64,000 bases of DNA from Alphaproteobacteria bacterium (lineage in GTDB: Bacteria; Pseudomonadota; Alphaproteobacteria; Reyranellales; Reyranellaceae). The translations under genes and the position numbers were made by a program. The notes below the pieces were generated by a model. It ran no database searches and had not been told where the DNA came from. It saw nothing but the letters and a program-made list of their open reading frames with translations. Position 1 is the first letter of the stretch, and each line of letters starts with the position of its first letter. Location: assembly GCA_017308235.1 (NCBI GenBank), contig JAFKFL010000017.1, forward strand, positions 1-64,000, written 5' to 3'. Of the stretch, positions 62,850-64,000 are shown piece after piece.

Positions 62850-64000
62850 ATGCAAGCCTTTGTCAGCCTGTTTACGACATATCTGCCGTACTTTGTTCTG
62901 GTGCTGACACTCCTCGTGTTCGTGCACGAGTTCGGGCACTACTGGGTCGCACGCCGCTTCGGCATCCATGCTGAAGTGTTTTCGATCGGCTTCGGTCCCG
63001 AACTGCTCGGCTGGACAGACAAGCGCGGCACGCGCTGGAAGATCTCCCTGATTCCATTGGGCGGCTTCGTGAAGTTCTTGGGCGACAGTGACGGCAGCAG
63101 CGCATTGCCATCGGACCAGCCGCTGTCCAACGACCAAAAGCGACATGCTTTCTTCAACCAGCCGCTCCACGCGCGAGCTGCGGTCGTTCTAGGCGGCCCG
63201 CTCGCCAACTTGCTGTTCGCGATCGTGTTGTTGGCCGGCGTTTTCTACGTTGCAGGCGAGCCGTATTCGCCACCGGTCGTCGCGGTGCAACCAGGCGGCC
63301 CGGCAGCGAAGGCGGGCTTGCGCAGCGGCGATGAGATCGTGCGGCTCGACGGCCATGCGGTCGATCGGTTCGAGGATATCCAGGGTGCGCAGTTTCTGTA
63401 CCTGGCGCGGCCGATGTCGGTCGAGTATCGCCGCGGCAGCGAGGTGCTTCGGGGCGAAATTCTTCCGCAATATTGTGAACGCACCGACGGCTATCATAAT
63501 ACCATCCGCTTCGGCGACCTCGGTATCGACGAGCTCATTCGTCCTGTCGTCGGCGGATTCACGCCCGATAGTCCCGCCCAGGCAGCCGGCCTCAAGGTCG
63601 GCGATCTGTTGCTCACGATCGACGGCAAACCTGTTGAATACTTCTCACGCATTCCCGATTTGATCGGCGATCGCGCTGGCCAGCCTGTGGCCGTTACCTA
63701 TGATCGGGACGGTCAGCAGCTGCAGACGACGATCGTCCCGCAGCCTGGCCAGGTGACCGATTGTGCGGGGACCACTCGAACCATCGGCCGTTTGCGAATT
63801 CGTGCTGCCAACGTGACGGAACTTCGCGGTCACGACATCCCAGGTGCTGTGTGGGCCGGCGTCTCGCACGTGTGGAACATGACGACAATGTTCTATACGT
63901 CGCTGGCCCAGATCGCGACCGGTGCGCGGCCCGTCGATGAGCTCGGCGGTCCGATCCGCATTGCCAAGGCGGCGGGCGAGGCCTCGTATGCTGGCTGGGC
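62850..64000 (+). CDS. rseP: RIP metalloprotease RseP (site-2 protease), truncated by the window end
   Basis: At least 383 residues of an intramembrane zinc protease that cleaves anti-sigma factors such as RseA and removes signal-peptide remnants. From the ATG at 62850 it opens with a hydrophobic helix (FVLVLTLLVFV) carrying the active-site His26-Glu27-x-x-His30 in VHEFGHYWVARRFG. Two PDZ domains follow: around VVAVQPGGPAAKAGLRSGDEI, and around GGFTPDSPAQAAGLKVGDLL. The reading frame is still open at base 64000, so the second metal ligand region lies beyond. Confidence 0.95.
   Translation, partial: MQAFVSLFTTYLPYFVLVLTLLVFVHEFGHYWVARRFGIHAEVFSIGFGPELLGWTDKRGTRWKISLIPLGGFVKFLGDSDGSSALPSDQPLSNDQKRHAFFNQPLHARAAVVLGGPLANLLFAIVLLAGVFYVAGEPYSPPVVAVQPGGPAAKAGLRSGDEIVRLDGHAVDRFEDIQGAQFLYLARPMSVEYRRGSEVLRGEILPQYCERTDGYHNTIRFGDLGIDELIRPVVGGFTPDSPAQAAGLKVGDLLLTIDGKPVEYFSRIPDLIGDRAGQPVAVTYDRDGQQLQTTIVPQPGQVTDCAGTTRTIGRLRIRAANVTELRGHDIPGAVWAGVSHVWNMTTMFYTSLAQIATGARPVDELGGPIRIAKAAGEASYAGW

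Overview
The window is a GC-rich, gene-dense stretch of a bacterial chromosome. It is almost certainly alphaproteobacterial: the gene order runs tRNA-Leu/tig/clpP/clpX/lon/hupB/tRNA-Val/tRNA-Asp/nuoA-N/birA/coaX/rnj/mce/DUF1467/proS/lol/dnaE, then rpsB/tsf/pyrH/frr/uppS/cdsA/dxr/rseP. ProRS is the short form and glnB-glnA is paired. A soil or freshwater Rhodospirillales or Hyphomicrobiales lineage (Reyranella-like) would fit, but the species cannot be fixed from sequence reading alone. I see no transposase, integrase, phage gene, CRISPR array or rRNA gene.

Left part (1-19.4 kb), accessory metabolism and regulation. It opens with the end of a form II CoxL-type molybdenum hydroxylase followed by its FAD subunit. 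Next come pyroglutamyl peptidase, a two-gene RND efflux operon (pump and adaptor) divergent from a TetR regulator with a striking operator, and an antibiotic-biosynthesis-monooxygenase-like protein downstream of a D-aminoacylase-type amidohydrolase. These are followed by a tartrate/D-malate dehydrogenase, a small membrane protein, a TauD-like dioxygenase and a coupled MaoC-hydratase/CaiB CoA-transferase pair. After that come glnB-glnA behind a sigma-54-type promoter, a class I aminotransferase and two tandem, overlapping, paralogous TetR regulators.

Middle part (19.4-46.1 kb), housekeeping. tRNA-His leads into nnr (NAD(P)HX repair) and tRNA-Leu into trigger factor. clpP, clpX and lon supply the ATP-dependent proteases and hupB the nucleoid protein. 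tRNA-Val and tRNA-Asp precede the complete 14-gene complex I operon nuoA-N. This runs, with very short gaps or overlaps, into birA, coaX, RNase J, methylmalonyl-CoA epimerase and a DUF1467 membrane protein. Three of the four tRNAs sit directly in front of a protein gene with no terminator between.

Right part (46.1-64 kb). An NCS2 purine permease on the minus strand interrupts the plus-strand run. Then come proS, a LolC/LolE/LolD lipoprotein exporter with two separate permeases, dnaE and a coupled DUF72 gene. An AT-rich promoter region follows, then rpsB-tsf-pyrH-frr-uppS-cdsA-dxr and the start of rseP, which runs off the window. This last block links translation (S2, EF-Ts, RRF), UMP kinase, isoprenoid/undecaprenyl and phospholipid synthesis, and envelope-stress proteolysis.

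Most of the window is ordinary. The best leads are regulatory or architectural: a three-half-site operator at the efflux locus, tRNA-headed mRNAs, a shared GGCC-TTGAAC-GGCC element upstream of clpP and lon, tandem TetR paralogs, and an AT-rich stretch beside the purine permease that ends in a strong hairpin.
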